From: Rahnella rivi
GTDB taxonomy: Bacteria > Pseudomonadota > Gammaproteobacteria > Enterobacterales > Enterobacteriaceae
Direction of reading: 5' to 3'
Length of the DNA stretch: 64,000 nt
Assembly: GCF_019049655.1 (NCBI RefSeq)
Contig: NZ_JAFMOX010000061.1
Location: 1 to 64,000 of the forward strand
A program made the translations under genes and the position numbers. The notes under the pieces were generated by a model that was not told the origin of the DNA, made no database searches, and worked only from the letters and a program-made list of their open reading frames with translations. This document shows positions 1-8,217 of this stretch, piece after piece; position 1 is the first letter of the stretch, and each line of letters begins with the position of its first letter.

Positions 1-7
1 GTTAACT

Positions 8-436
8 TTTTGAAAAGATGAGAATCATTCTGCTTTTGAATTTAAGATCGTGCGTGCGATTCGGAAATCTCGCTGAGTGAGAGGTTGCAGACCCGAGTTT
101 TGAAAAGATGAGAGTCAGTCTGCTTTTAAATTTAAGATCGTGCGGGCGATTCAGAAATCTTGCTGAGTGAGAGGTTGCAGACCCGAGTTTTGAAAAGATG
201 AGAGTCAGTCTGTTTTTGAATTTAAGATCGTGCGGGCGATTCAGAAATCTCGCTGAGTGAGAGGTTGCAGACCAGAGTTTTGAAAAGATGAGAATCAGTC
301 TGCTTTTGAATTTAAGATCGTGCGGGCGATTCAGAAATCTTGCTGAGTGAGAGGTTGCAGACCCGAGTTTTGAAAAGATGAGAGTCAGTCTGCTTTTGAA
401 TTTAAGATCGTGCGGGCGATTCAGAAATCTTGCTGA
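8..436. repeat. 90-bp tandem repeat array, 4.75 copies
   Basis: Units start at 8, 98, 188, 278 and 368 with an exact 90-bp period; the last copy breaks off at about 436. Each unit begins TTTTGAAAAGATGAGA and ends with GAGGTTGCAGACC. Copies differ by only a few point changes and have no unique spacers, so this is a minisatellite, not a CRISPR array. Because 90 is divisible by three, the minus strand stays open through all copies and would read as a 30-residue peptide repeat. Whether any protein is made is doubtful: there is no clear ribosome binding site and the peptide is Arg/Ser/Leu rich. The array reaches to within 7 bases of the left edge and may continue beyond it. Confidence 0.9.
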
Positions 437-682
437 ACGGAGCGGCCTGGAGACCCAAGGCTCCAGGACCGAGAGAAGGAACCGCGCAGCGGCAAGATTT
501 CCAGCCTGTCGCCGTGCTACCTGAAACATAGCCAGCGAGCGGTAGCGCGCAGTAAAAGAGCCGGAGATTCTTAAGAGGCGCGGCGATAGGCGCCTCTTGA
601 GGCCGGTGTGGGTGGCAACCCACGGTTTTGACCTTGACCTTAAAGCCCGCGTGGCCGGCACCCCACGGTTTTGAATTTGACC
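437..682. repeat. hairpin-rich intergenic DNA beside the tandem array
   Basis: No convincing gene is seen. There are two inverted repeats, CCTGGAG/CTCCAGG (446-452 with 461-467) and AAGAGGCGC/GCGCCTCTT (573-581 with 590-598), and a 13-bp direct repeat CCCACGGTTTTGA (619-631 and 662-674). The minus strand is open across it in the same frame as the tandem array, but this is probably incidental. It lies downstream of the 3' end of the gallate operon. It has the look of a dispersed intergenic repeat; only a genome-wide comparison would show that. Confidence 0.5.
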
Positions 683-1585
683 TTATGATCGGTTCGCATC
701 ACCACGATGCAAAATATCCACGGTTCTCTGCCACTCAAACGGCTCCAGATCCGAATACCGGATCCCCTTCGCGGCCAGCGCATCCACCAGCCCTTGCTGG
801 GCCAGCACCGTGCCGGAACTCATGTTCGGCGCGACGCCGACATCCGCGAGTGTTTTCACCACTTCGCGCATCTCCTCGGCGCGGCGTTTGCCGTGCTCGG
901 CGATGCGGCTGATGAGATAGTGTGGCAACTGTGAATCCCAGCCGAGTGACGGAAAGCTGGCGTGCAGCGAGCCCAGCACTTCATTCTCCACGCCGTACTG
1001 GCGTGCGGCGCTCAGGCATTCGGCGGTCAGGGCTTCGAGGCCTTTGATCATCACGCTGCGGCACATCTTAATGGCGGAAGCTTCTCCGACGGCGGTGCTG
1101 TGGACTTTGCTGTTAAATCCGTTTTCGTTCAGCCATTCGCTGATGGCGTAAACATGCGTGCCGCCCAGCAGCAACGGGGTTTTCAGCCGCGCAGGCGGGT
1201 AGGGTGCCATGACGGCAACGTCGATGTAGTGGCCGCCCGCCTGTTCAATCAGCGCCATCGCCTCGCGTTTGGTGTTCGGCGAAACAGAATTCAGATCGAG
1301 AAAAAACTGTCCGGGCGCGAGATGCGGGGCGACGGCTTCGGCCACCCTCAGCGCTTCGGCAGCGGTCACGGCAGAGAACATGATCTGGCTGTTTTTTACG
1401 GCGTCTTCCACAGACAGCGCAAAGTTCACTCCGGCGTCACGGGCGCGCTGGCGTATCACCGCTGAATCGCTTTGCTTATCAAAGGCCACGATATCCAGCG
1501 CCGGATTTTGGTTTTTTAAATCTGTAGCCAGAATCGTGCCGACCTCGCCGAGGCCAATTAAGGAAATGCGGGTGACATTATTCAT
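683..1585 (-). CDS. NAD(P)-dependent oxidoreductase, 3-hydroxyisobutyrate dehydrogenase/6PGDH-like (DUF1932)
   Basis: A 300-residue cytoplasmic protein with an N-terminal Rossmann fold (ISLIGLGEVGTILA, residues about 6-19, the GxGxxG dinucleotide-binding loop) and a C-terminal helical half like DUF1932 proteins of the 6-phosphogluconate/3-hydroxyisobutyrate dehydrogenase superfamily. The start at 1585 is chosen because the Rossmann strand begins directly after it; its ATG overlaps the end of galD by 8 bp, implying translational coupling. As last gene of the galB-galC-galD operon it should act on an intermediate of gallate or related aromatic acid breakdown. Its substrate is not evident; no dehydrogenase step is needed in the standard gallate route, so its role is an open question. 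Confidence 0.8.
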   Translation of the reverse strand: MNNVTRISLIGLGEVGTILATDLKNQNPALDIVAFDKQSDSAVIRQRARDAGVNFALSVEDAVKNSQIMFSAVTAAEALRVAEAVAPHLAPGQFFLDLNSVSPNTKREAMALIEQAGGHYIDVAVMAPYPPARLKTPLLLGGTHVYAISEWLNENGFNSKVHSTAVGEASAIKMCRSVMIKGLEALTAECLSAARQYGVENEVLGSLHASFPSLGWDSQLPHYLISRIAEHGKRRAEEMREVVKTLADVGVAPNMSSGTVLAQQGLVDALAAKGIRYSDLEPFEWQRTVDILHRGDANRS

Positions 1586-2702
1586 AATGCGGTTCCTGAT
1601 GTTCGTCCTGATGGCCGTCCCACACACTGGCGGGGATGGCGACGCGGCCTTCAAAAATCAGGCGCGCGGTGCGTAACAGCGCGCAGCCTCTGAGGCGCTG
1701 TGCGCCAGTTTGAGCCGGATCGAGTTGTAGTTCCACGCTGAACTCGCCGGTCGGGTGTTCGACGCTGACCCGCGGCGTGTCGCCGGAGGGCGTATGCGCC
1801 AGTCCTTCGGTGATGCTGCCGGGGATCAGGCAGGCGCTGGCGACGCTGACCGCGCCGAGTACGCCAATCGAGGCGTGGCAGCGGTGCGGAATAAATGTCC
1901 GGCTGGAGATGGCGCCGCCGTTGCGCGGCTCAGCGAGCAGCGTCATTTTCGGTACGGTGCGCTGCGAGACATCGCCGAGATTCATTTTCGGGCCCGCCTG
2001 CAAGCGGATCGACTCGAGACGCTGTTTCAGTTCCGTATCGGCATCCAGTTGTTCGCGGGTTTCATAGCCGCTGCGACCGACATCGGCGGCGCGCAGCAGG
2101 ATCACCGGCATACCGTTGTCGATGCAGGTGACGTCGATGCCGTCGAAGGTATCGCGGGCGTTGCCGGTGGGCAGTAACGCCCCGCAACTGGAACCGGCGA
2201 TATCGGCAAATTCGACGCTGATTTTAGCCGCCGTGCCGGGTACCCCGTCGATGCGCAATTCCCCCTGATAACAGACTTCGCCGTCTCTGACCGGCACATG
2301 CGCGGTAGCAATCTGCCCGGTGTTTTCCATAAAAATGCGCACCGGCGTGATGCCGTCCAGCGGGCTGACCAGCTGCTTTTCGAGGGCGAACGGGCCAACG
2401 GCGGCCAGAATATTGCCGCAATTTTGTCCGTAATCCACCCCCGCTTTATCGACATTCACCTGTGCAAATAGATAATCGACGTCGGCATCAGGCCGCGCGG
2501 AAGGGCGGATAATCGCCACTTTGCTGGTCAGCGGATCCGCACCGCCGAGGCCGTCAATCTGGCGCGGATCAGGGGAACCCATCACTGCCAGCAGGACGCG
2601 GTCGCGCAACGTTTCATTTTGTGGCAAATCAGCGGCCAGGAAAAACGCCCCTTTCGAGGTGCCGCCGCGCATCAGCAGGCAGGGGATCCGGGTCTGTGGC
2701 AT
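1578..2702 (-). CDS. galD: 4-oxalomesaconate tautomerase GalD (PrpF family)
   Basis: A 374-residue protein of the PrpF/DapF-fold isomerase family. It opens with the characteristic MRGGTSKGAFF segment (residues about 12-22) and has GLGGADPLTSKVAII (about 52-66) and a cysteine in QNCGN, as in known 4-oxalomesaconate tautomerases. GalD converts the keto form of 4-oxalomesaconate, the gallate ring-opening product, to the enol form used by the hydratase. It lies between galC (9 bp away) and the oxidoreductase gene (8 bp overlap), which supports the assignment over a methylaconitate isomerase role in propionate metabolism. Confidence 0.9.
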   Translation of the reverse strand: MPQTRIPCLLMRGGTSKGAFFLAADLPQNETLRDRVLLAVMGSPDPRQIDGLGGADPLTSKVAIIRPSARPDADVDYLFAQVNVDKAGVDYGQNCGNILAAVGPFALEKQLVSPLDGITPVRIFMENTGQIATAHVPVRDGEVCYQGELRIDGVPGTAAKISVEFADIAGSSCGALLPTGNARDTFDGIDVTCIDNGMPVILLRAADVGRSGYETREQLDADTELKQRLESIRLQAGPKMNLGDVSQRTVPKMTLLAEPRNGGAISSRTFIPHRCHASIGVLGAVSVASACLIPGSITEGLAHTPSGDTPRVSVEHPTGEFSVELQLDPAQTGAQRLRGCALLRTARLIFEGRVAIPASVWDGHQDEHQEPHYE

Positions 2703-2711
2703 ATCCGCTCC

Positions 2712-3437
2712 TCAGCGCTTTTCGGCCTGTTGTGCTTCTTCGGTGGAATCGAAATATTTCAGCCCTTTTTCTGCCAGACGCGGGCGCATGTTGTAGATAT
2801 CCAGCCCGAGTTCGCCGTCAGCCATTCTGGCGCGTTTGCTTTCTTCCAGTGTTTCCCGTTCGCGGCTGACCTGCGCCACCCGGGCGACGTCTTCACGACG
2901 CACCACCACCACGCCGTCGTCATCGGCCACGATGGCATCGCCGGGGTAAACCAGTTGCCCGGCGCAAACCACCGGCACGTTCACCGAACCGAGCGTTTCC
3001 TTGATGGTGCCCTGCGCATGAACCGCCCGTGACCATACGCGGAATCCCATGTCGCGCAGGGTTTTGGTATCACGCACGCCGAGATCGGCCACCAGCCCGA
3101 CCACGCCGCGCGCTTTGAGCGACGTTGCCAGCAAATCACCGAAGAAGCCGTCAGAACATGGCGACGTCGGTGCGACCACCAGAATATCTCCCGGCTGACA
3201 CTGTTCGACAGCGACGTGGAACATCCAGTTATCGCCCGGCGCGGTCAGCACGGTGACAGCGCTGCCGGAAATCGCGCAATCTTGCTGGATCGGACGGATA
3301 CCCGCCTCCAGCAAGCCTTTACGGCCCTGCGCTTCATGTACCGTGGCGACGCCGAAGGCCGCGAGTGCGGTAACGTCCGCTTTATCTGCCCGTGGAATAT
3401 GGCGAACCACGACGCCTTTTTTACCGACAAGACTCAT
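2712..3437 (-). CDS. galC: 4-carboxy-4-hydroxy-2-oxoadipate aldolase GalC
   Basis: A 241-residue RraA-fold class II aldolase. The segment [19 protein letters not shown] (about 116-134) carries the conserved Arg and Asp that bind the divalent metal and substrate, and the [15 protein letters not shown] segment (about 185-199) is typical of the HMG/CHA aldolase family. It should cleave 4-carboxy-4-hydroxy-2-oxoadipate to pyruvate and oxaloacetate, the last step of gallate and protocatechuate 4,5-cleavage. Its ATG overlaps the galB stop in an ATGA, so the two are probably translated together. Confidence 0.9.
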   Translation of the reverse strand: MSLVGKKGVVVRHIPRADKADVTALAAFGVATVHEAQGRKGLLEAGIRPIQQDCAISGSAVTVLTAPGDNWMFHVAVEQCQPGDILVVAPTSPCSDGFFGDLLATSLKARGVVGLVADLGVRDTKTLRDMGFRVWSRAVHAQGTIKETLGSVNVPVVCAGQLVYPGDAIVADDDGVVVVRREDVARVAQVSRERETLEESKRARMADGELGLDIYNMRPRLAEKGLKYFDSTEEAQQAEKR

Positions 3438-4180
3438 GCTAAATCCTCCGTCACGCGCGGGAAGATGCTTTGATAACCTTCGCCGTAAACGATGTTTTTG
3501 GCGCTGGTGATGCCGACGTTACGTTTCGCCTGCACGCCGCGCTGCTGGGCGACGCGGGTGTAGTATTCCCACAAATGTTCCTGACCGGCCATGCACTGAA
3601 TGGCCTGATATTTTTTGTCCCAGACGTCGGTGATATCGAGCAGCACGTCGGGTTTCCAGTCGCACTGTTCCGGCTGATGTGGCTCAAAACAGTACACCGG
3701 TGGCGCGCCGACGATGGTTTCGCCCGGCTTATACCCCTCAGCCTGCGCGATAATCCGCGCTTCCTGCGCCAGATGCGTCGCCATCGGGTGATCGTAGTTG
3801 TACGGGTCTTTCAGGGAATGGGTCAGCACGAAATGCGGCTGCACGCGGCGGTAAACGTCGGCCAGGCGGAACAGTGATTCTTTATCGGCACGCAGCGGAT
3901 AATCGCCCATATCGAAAAACTCAACGGTGGCACCGAGAATTTCAGCGGCGGCCATCGCTTCTTCGCGACGCGAGGCTTTCACCACGTCTTCGGTCATATT
4001 GCCTTTACGCCACAGTTTGGCGGATTCCCCGCGTTCGCCGAACGACAGGCAAACGATGTGCACGGTGTAACCGGCCTGGGTATGTTTGGCGATGGCACCG
4101 CCCGCACGCCAGACAAAATCGGCGGAATGGGCGCTGACGACTAATGCGCTTTTAGCATCATCTTTTTTGGGCTGAGTCAT
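3434..4180 (-). CDS. galB: 4-oxalomesaconate hydratase GalB (PIG-L/LmbE family)
   Basis: A 248-residue protein of the PIG-L zinc-dependent family, close in length to Pseudomonas putida GalB. The metal-site segment near the N-terminus reads [16 protein letters not shown] (residues about 14-29), with AHSAD replacing the AHPDD common in deacetylases, as expected for the hydratase branch; [14 protein letters not shown] (about 125-138) carries a further metal-binding histidine. It adds water to the enol form of 4-oxalomesaconate to give 4-carboxy-4-hydroxy-2-oxoadipate. It is the first gene of the galB-galC-galD-oxidoreductase operon, divergent from galR. Confidence 0.88.
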   Translation of the reverse strand: MTQPKKDDAKSALVVSAHSADFVWRAGGAIAKHTQAGYTVHIVCLSFGERGESAKLWRKGNMTEDVVKASRREEAMAAAEILGATVEFFDMGDYPLRADKESLFRLADVYRRVQPHFVLTHSLKDPYNYDHPMATHLAQEARIIAQAEGYKPGETIVGAPPVYCFEPHQPEQCDWKPDVLLDITDVWDKKYQAIQCMAGQEHLWEYYTRVAQQRGVQAKRNVGITSAKNIVYGEGYQSIFPRVTEDLA

Positions 4181-4260
4181 GAGGGTGTCCTTGGTTTTAT
4201 TGTTCTCAAACGTCTGAGTTCCATGCTGTCAGCCAACGTGCGTGACGGGTAATTCATTTG

Positions 4261-4296
4261 ATTGCAGGGGGTATGCGTTTTATTTATATTGCAGGG
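4261..4296. promoter_or_regulatory. probable regulator site between galB and galR
   Basis: The divergent galB/galR intergenic region contains GGTATGCGTTTTATTTATAT at 4270-4289. A copy differing at one base lies upstream of galT at 9811-9830, in the same orientation relative to the minus-strand genes. Here the motif is flanked by two direct copies of ATTGCAGGG (4261-4269 and 4288-4296). The site lies 90-109 bp upstream of galB, a position suited to an activator. Binding by the adjacent LysR-type regulator is an inference. Confidence 0.6.
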
Positions 4297-4331
4297 AGGT
4301 ATCACGCAAAAAAACCAGAAGGGAGAAGGGG

Positions 4332-5546
4332 ATGGCGGAAGCTGAGATGCTGAGTAACCTGATGCAAATACGGGCATTTTGTCAGGTGGTCGATCAGGGG
4401 AGCGTATCCCGTGCGGCGGATGAGCTGTACCGAACCCAGTCGGCGGTTACGCGGGCTATCCGTGACCTGGAACAGTTTCTCGATGTGCCGCTGTTTGAGC
4501 GCCACGCCAACGGCATGTTGCTGACGGATTTCGGCAAATGCGTCTTGCCCCGCGCCCGGCGGGCCATTGCCGAGCTGCGCCAGATCCCGTCGCAGCTGGC
4601 GAAATTGCAGGGCAAAAGCGGCCAGCGGCGGGGCGATACTGAACCGCTGTATCTGTTTAACGTCCGGCGTCTGCAAATCTTTATCTCTTTGTGCAACACG
4701 CGGCATATGCAGACGGTGGCGACCCTGCTTGGTCTGAGTCAGCCTGCGGTCAGTGCCGCGCTGAAGGTGCTGGAAAACGGTGCCGGTCTGGCGCTGCTCG
4801 AACGTACGCCGCACGGCATGATGCCGTCGCTGGCGGGGCAGGATATCCTGCCGAATCTGCGCCGTGCGCTCAGCGAGCTGCGGCACATTCCCGCCGATCT
4901 TGCGGCACGCCGCGGCGTGCTGGAAGGGACGGTGCAGGTTGGGGCATTGCCGCTTGGCCGTACGCGGTTACTGCCGCAGGCGATCATCGGGCTGACGCAG
5001 CGTTACGGCGGGGTAAAAGTGGTCACCAATGAAAGCGCGTTCAGTGCGCTGGCCTCTGAGCTGCGTTCCGGCGAAGTGGATTTTATTTTTGGCGCACTGC
5101 GCTCCAGCGATTACGCGGCGGATATGGCGACCGAAACCCTGTTTACCGAAAGCATGGTGATTCTGGCGAGAAAGGGGCATCCGTTGCTGGCAGAAACCGT
5201 GACGCAGGAGCATTTGCGCAAAGCGCGCTGGGTGTTGCCGCGCGCCGAAACCCCCGCCCGACGCCTGCTGGATAACAGCTTTGCCGCCATGGACATGCCG
5301 CCGCCTGACCCGGTAGTGGAAAGTGGCGATCTGGGTATTGTGCGCGGGCTGTTGCTCGGTTCCGACATGCTGGCAGCAGTGTCTGCCCGCCAGCTTGAAC
5401 ACGAGCTTGAATCCGGCGAACTGGTCAAACTGCCGCTGGAACTGGCCGATACGCACCGCGCCATCGGCCTGACGTTTCGCGCCGGCAGCCTGTTGTCACC
5501 GGCGGCCGGCGCGCTGGTCGAGGAGATCAGAAAGGTGTGCGGCTAA
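4332..5546 (+). CDS. galR: LysR-type regulator of the gallate genes, with two tandem HTH domains
   Basis: A 404-residue protein, about 100 longer than a usual LysR regulator. The extra length is a second DNA-binding domain: residues about 11-70 (MQIRAFCQVV, AADELYRTQSAVTRAIRDLE) and about 112-172 (RRLQIFISLC, ATLLGLSQPAVSAALKVLE) each match the LysR winged helix-turn-helix, followed by an effector-binding domain (about 205-404). The start at 4332 follows GGGAGAAGG. It is divergent from galB and convergent with aroQ, leaving one base between the stops. By position it should control galB and galT operons in response to gallate or an intermediate. The symbol is by analogy with Pseudomonas. Confidence 0.8.
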   Translation: MAEAEMLSNLMQIRAFCQVVDQGSVSRAADELYRTQSAVTRAIRDLEQFLDVPLFERHANGMLLTDFGKCVLPRARRAIAELRQIPSQLAKLQGKSGQRRGDTEPLYLFNVRRLQIFISLCNTRHMQTVATLLGLSQPAVSAALKVLENGAGLALLERTPHGMMPSLAGQDILPNLRRALSELRHIPADLAARRGVLEGTVQVGALPLGRTRLLPQAIIGLTQRYGGVKVVTNESAFSALASELRSGEVDFIFGALRSSDYAADMATETLFTESMVILARKGHPLLAETVTQEHLRKARWVLPRAETPARRLLDNSFAAMDMPPPDPVVESGDLGIVRGLLLGSDMLAAVSARQLEHELESGELVKLPLELADTHRAIGLTFRAGSLLSPAAGALVEEIRKVCG

Positions 5547-5547
5547 A

Positions 5548-5988
5548 TTACTTCTTCAGATTTACCACTGCCTGCCTGATGGCATATTCGTAACCCTGAA
5601 TGCCAAACCCGCAGATCACGCCGACGGAGACGTCGGAGAGAAAGGAGTGATGGCGGAAGGCGTCGCGTTTGTGCACGTTAGTGATATGCACTTCGTACAG
5701 CGGCAGGCTGACGGCGGTCACCGCGTCGCGCAGGGCGACGGAGGTGTGCGTCCAGGCGGCGGCATTCAGGACGATGGCATCCACATTGCCGCGACAGGCC
5801 TGAATGCGGTCAATCAGCTCGCCTTCATGATTGGTCTGGAAGAAGTCGATGGTTGCGCCGCAGCTTTCGCCAGTCTGATGACACAGTTTTTCGACAGTCG
5901 CCAGCGTGTCGTGACCGTAGGTTTCCGGCTCGCGCGTGCCGAGCAGATTGAGATTCGGGCCGTTAAAGACGGCGATTTTATAATTCAT
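5548..5988 (-). CDS. aroQ: type II 3-dehydroquinate dehydratase
   Basis: A 146-residue dodecameric-type dehydroquinase. The flexible lid NGPNLNLLGTREPETYG (about 9-25) with its Arg and Tyr, NAAAWTHTSVALRDA (about 74-88) and EVHITNVHKRDAFRHHS (about 98-114) with the catalytic His are all present. It interconverts 3-dehydroquinate and 3-dehydroshikimate. The start follows AAAGGAAAG. It is third in the galA-amidohydrolase-aroQ operon, 15 bp after its neighbour. Type II enzymes serve either shikimate biosynthesis or quinate catabolism; the context here argues for catabolism, perhaps feeding 3-dehydroshikimate-derived aromatic acids into the pathway. Confidence 0.92.
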   Translation of the reverse strand: MNYKIAVFNGPNLNLLGTREPETYGHDTLATVEKLCHQTGESCGATIDFFQTNHEGELIDRIQACRGNVDAIVLNAAAWTHTSVALRDAVTAVSLPLYEVHITNVHKRDAFRHHSFLSDVSVGVICGFGIQGYEYAIRQAVVNLKK

Positions 5989-6003
5989 CGGTCTTTCCTT
6001 TCT

Positions 6004-6837
6004 TCAGTCATCCGTAAATCCAAACAACGCTTTCGGCGTCTGCCACAAAATCTGCTGACGGGTTTTTTCGTCGGGGAATAATTGCTCCACCAGCATCAGC
6101 AACGTGCCGAGATCCATCCGGTGCTCCGCCCGCAGGAACGGCCAGTCAGAACCCCACATGCAATGCTCAGCGCCAAAGGCATTGAGCAGGGCGTGCTGAT
6201 AGGCGTGTCCGTCCTGATAAGGGAAAGGCTGGCGGCTGAACTTCGCCAGGCCCGAGAGTTTCACCCAGGTGCGTTGCTGGTCAGCCAGGCCGAGAAGTGC
6301 CTGAAACGCCGGTTGTTGCAAGCCCTGCGTGACATCAGGGCGGCCGGAGTGATCAATCAGCAGCCGCGTTTTGTTGCGGTTGATCAGCGGCAGCAGCGCC
6401 AGCAGCTGATCGTTTTGCACCTGAATGGCCGCGAACAGTTCCAGTTCGGCAAGACGCCCCATCAGTGCGTCGAGATGCAGAAACGGCTCCGTGCCGAGCA
6501 TCGCCACATTCATGGCGATGCCGACCACACCGGCCTGTTTCAGGCTGGCGAGTTGCTCAATACTGATATCAAACGGCACCACGGCGATGCCTTTGAAGCG
6601 GCCATTGCCTTTTTCCAGCGCATCCAGCAGACAGGTGCTGTCGGTGTTGTAACCTGACGTCGGGCCGACAATCAGCGAGTGGCGGATGTTGTACGCCTGC
6701 ATCACGGCGCGGTAATAATCGGTGGTGCCGATCTCGTGCCCTTGTGGACGATAAGGCGTGTCCGGAAGGTACGGGAAGCGCGTCGGATCAAACACGTGGT
6801 GATGCGTGTCGATCTTAGGTTGCTCAAAAATCGTCAT
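6004..6837 (-). CDS. amidohydrolase family 2, 2-pyrone-4,6-dicarboxylate lactonase-like (LigI-like)
   Basis: A 277-residue TIM-barrel hydrolase of the amidohydrolase superfamily: metal-binding IDTHHHVFDP (about 9-18), TRLLIDHSGRPDV (about 156-168) and the late MWGSDWPF (about 229-236) with its catalytic Asp. The family includes LigI, which opens 2-pyrone-4,6-dicarboxylate (PDC) to 4-oxalomesaconate without needing a metal. PDC forms spontaneously from the gallate ring-cleavage product, so a PDC lactonase next to gallate dioxygenase would recover carbon otherwise lost. The ATG overlaps the galA stop (ATGA). The exact substrate is inferred from context. Confidence 0.75.
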   Translation of the reverse strand: MTIFEQPKIDTHHHVFDPTRFPYLPDTPYRPQGHEIGTTDYYRAVMQAYNIRHSLIVGPTSGYNTDSTCLLDALEKGNGRFKGIAVVPFDISIEQLASLKQAGVVGIAMNVAMLGTEPFLHLDALMGRLAELELFAAIQVQNDQLLALLPLINRNKTRLLIDHSGRPDVTQGLQQPAFQALLGLADQQRTWVKLSGLAKFSRQPFPYQDGHAYQHALLNAFGAEHCMWGSDWPFLRAEHRMDLGTLLMLVEQLFPDEKTRQQILWQTPKALFGFTDD

Positions 6838-8096
6838 GCTTTCGCTTTACCTGCTACTGAATAGAGAACTTGTTGATTGCGGGTTTTCTGGAATTCTTCC
6901 AGCGTTTCGCCGCGCATCGCGGAATAAATATGTAAGTTGGAGACGCCGACCACCGCGCCGAGTTTTTCCAGCAGGAAGAAGCTGACGCCGTAATGGATCA
7001 TGCCGCGCCAGTCGAGTTCACGCAGAAGTGTTTGTTCCTCGCCGGTCAGCTTCGTTTCCGCGAACAGCGCATGCTGATCGGTGAGGAAACGCTCGCGCCA
7101 CGCAGGCTGGATCAGACGGTGCAGGAACCGGTTGATGCGCAGGGCTTTCAGACTGCGCGCCTGGGTGAACGGATAGGTGCCCGGCAACTTTTCAACCCCC
7201 GCCATTTGCTGCGCGATTTTGTCACGCTGGCGCTGCTGCACGTCATACGGGGCTTCGCGGGACTGATTCTCAAGGATCAGCGTGGCGATACCGGTCATTG
7301 ACGGCAGGTAATAGGCCTGATGCAGTTTCTTCACGTTGGCAGATAACGCCCCGCGCATCACCAGCCACATGATCACTTCTGCGCCTTCCATGCCGCCCAG
7401 CGTGGCGAATTCCGCCAGCGTCATTTCGGTTAAACGCTCCGGGTCGTTAACGATCATATCGATAAACTGTTCATCCCACGCCGGGTTGTTAAAACCACAG
7501 CGTTCGCCGTGTACCTGATGGGAAACGCCGCCGGTGGCGACAATCGCTACGTTCAGATCTTCCGGAAAACTTTCAATGGCGCGGCGCAGCGCCTGACCGA
7601 GTTTGTAACAGCGGCGGGCGGTGGGAATAGGGAACTGCAACACGCCGATTTGCAGCGGGACGATTTGCGTTGGCCAGCCGCCTTCGTGCGGCATCAGGGC
7701 AGAAAGCGGCGAGAACAGGCCGTGATCCAAAGGCTTATCCTGAAAGAAGGACATATCAAATTCGTCCGCCATCAGGCTGGCACCGATATGCTGCGACAGC
7801 GCCGCATGGCCTTTCACCGCAGGCAAATCGCGCGCGCCACCGCCTTCATCGGCCACTTCATAATGATCGTCGATACCCAGCGTAAATGCCGAATAGTGAT
7901 CGAAGAAAAACGACGTGACGTGGTCGTTAAAAATGTAGATCAGCGCGTCAGGTTTCTTTTCTTCGAGCCATTTTTGCATCGGCGCAAAGCTTTCGAAAAT
8001 CGGCGCCCAGGCACTCTCATCCTGCTTATTGTGGTCAACCGCAAAACCGATGGTCGGGGTATGTGAAACTGCTAAACCGCCTATGATTTTCGCCAT
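6834..8096 (-). CDS. galA: gallate dioxygenase GalA (DesB type)
   Basis: A 420-residue extradiol dioxygenase, the same length as Pseudomonas GalA. Residues about 1-285 form the LigB-type catalytic domain with the metal-ligand segments VSHTPTIG (about 9-16) and FNDHVTSFF (about 56-64) and the GGVSHQVHGERCG segment; residues about 300-410 form a fused LigA-like domain. This one-chain LigB-LigA arrangement is the mark of gallate dioxygenases. It uses Fe(II) and O2 to open gallate to 4-oxalomesaconate. The start follows GAGGAT. A small hairpin (CGCGAC/GTCGCG, 8128-8145) sits in the leader, between galT and galA. It heads the galA-amidohydrolase-aroQ genes. Confidence 0.92.
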   Translation of the reverse strand: MAKIIGGLAVSHTPTIGFAVDHNKQDESAWAPIFESFAPMQKWLEEKKPDALIYIFNDHVTSFFFDHYSAFTLGIDDHYEVADEGGGARDLPAVKGHAALSQHIGASLMADEFDMSFFQDKPLDHGLFSPLSALMPHEGGWPTQIVPLQIGVLQFPIPTARRCYKLGQALRRAIESFPEDLNVAIVATGGVSHQVHGERCGFNNPAWDEQFIDMIVNDPERLTEMTLAEFATLGGMEGAEVIMWLVMRGALSANVKKLHQAYYLPSMTGIATLILENQSREAPYDVQQRQRDKIAQQMAGVEKLPGTYPFTQARSLKALRINRFLHRLIQPAWRERFLTDQHALFAETKLTGEEQTLLRELDWRGMIHYGVSFFLLEKLGAVVGVSNLHIYSAMRGETLEEFQKTRNQQVLYSVAGKAKA

Positions 8097-8217
8097 CTTA
8101 AATCCTCAATACTTTTTGTAGGGTAACCGCGACGCCAGTGTCGCGCCGCGTGAGTGATGTGTCTGACTTAGGTTTTTGATTCTTGTGTTTCTAATTATAA
8201 GGTGGCTAATCCAGAGA

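Noticed and set aside
8..436. Possible CRISPR array
   Set aside because: The 90-bp units are contiguous with no unique spacers and no cas genes are nearby.
2..661. Open minus-strand frame of about 220 codons through the repeat block
   Set aside because: It is mostly the 90-bp repeat, lacks a ribosome binding site, and matches no family I know; kept as a repeat, not a gene.
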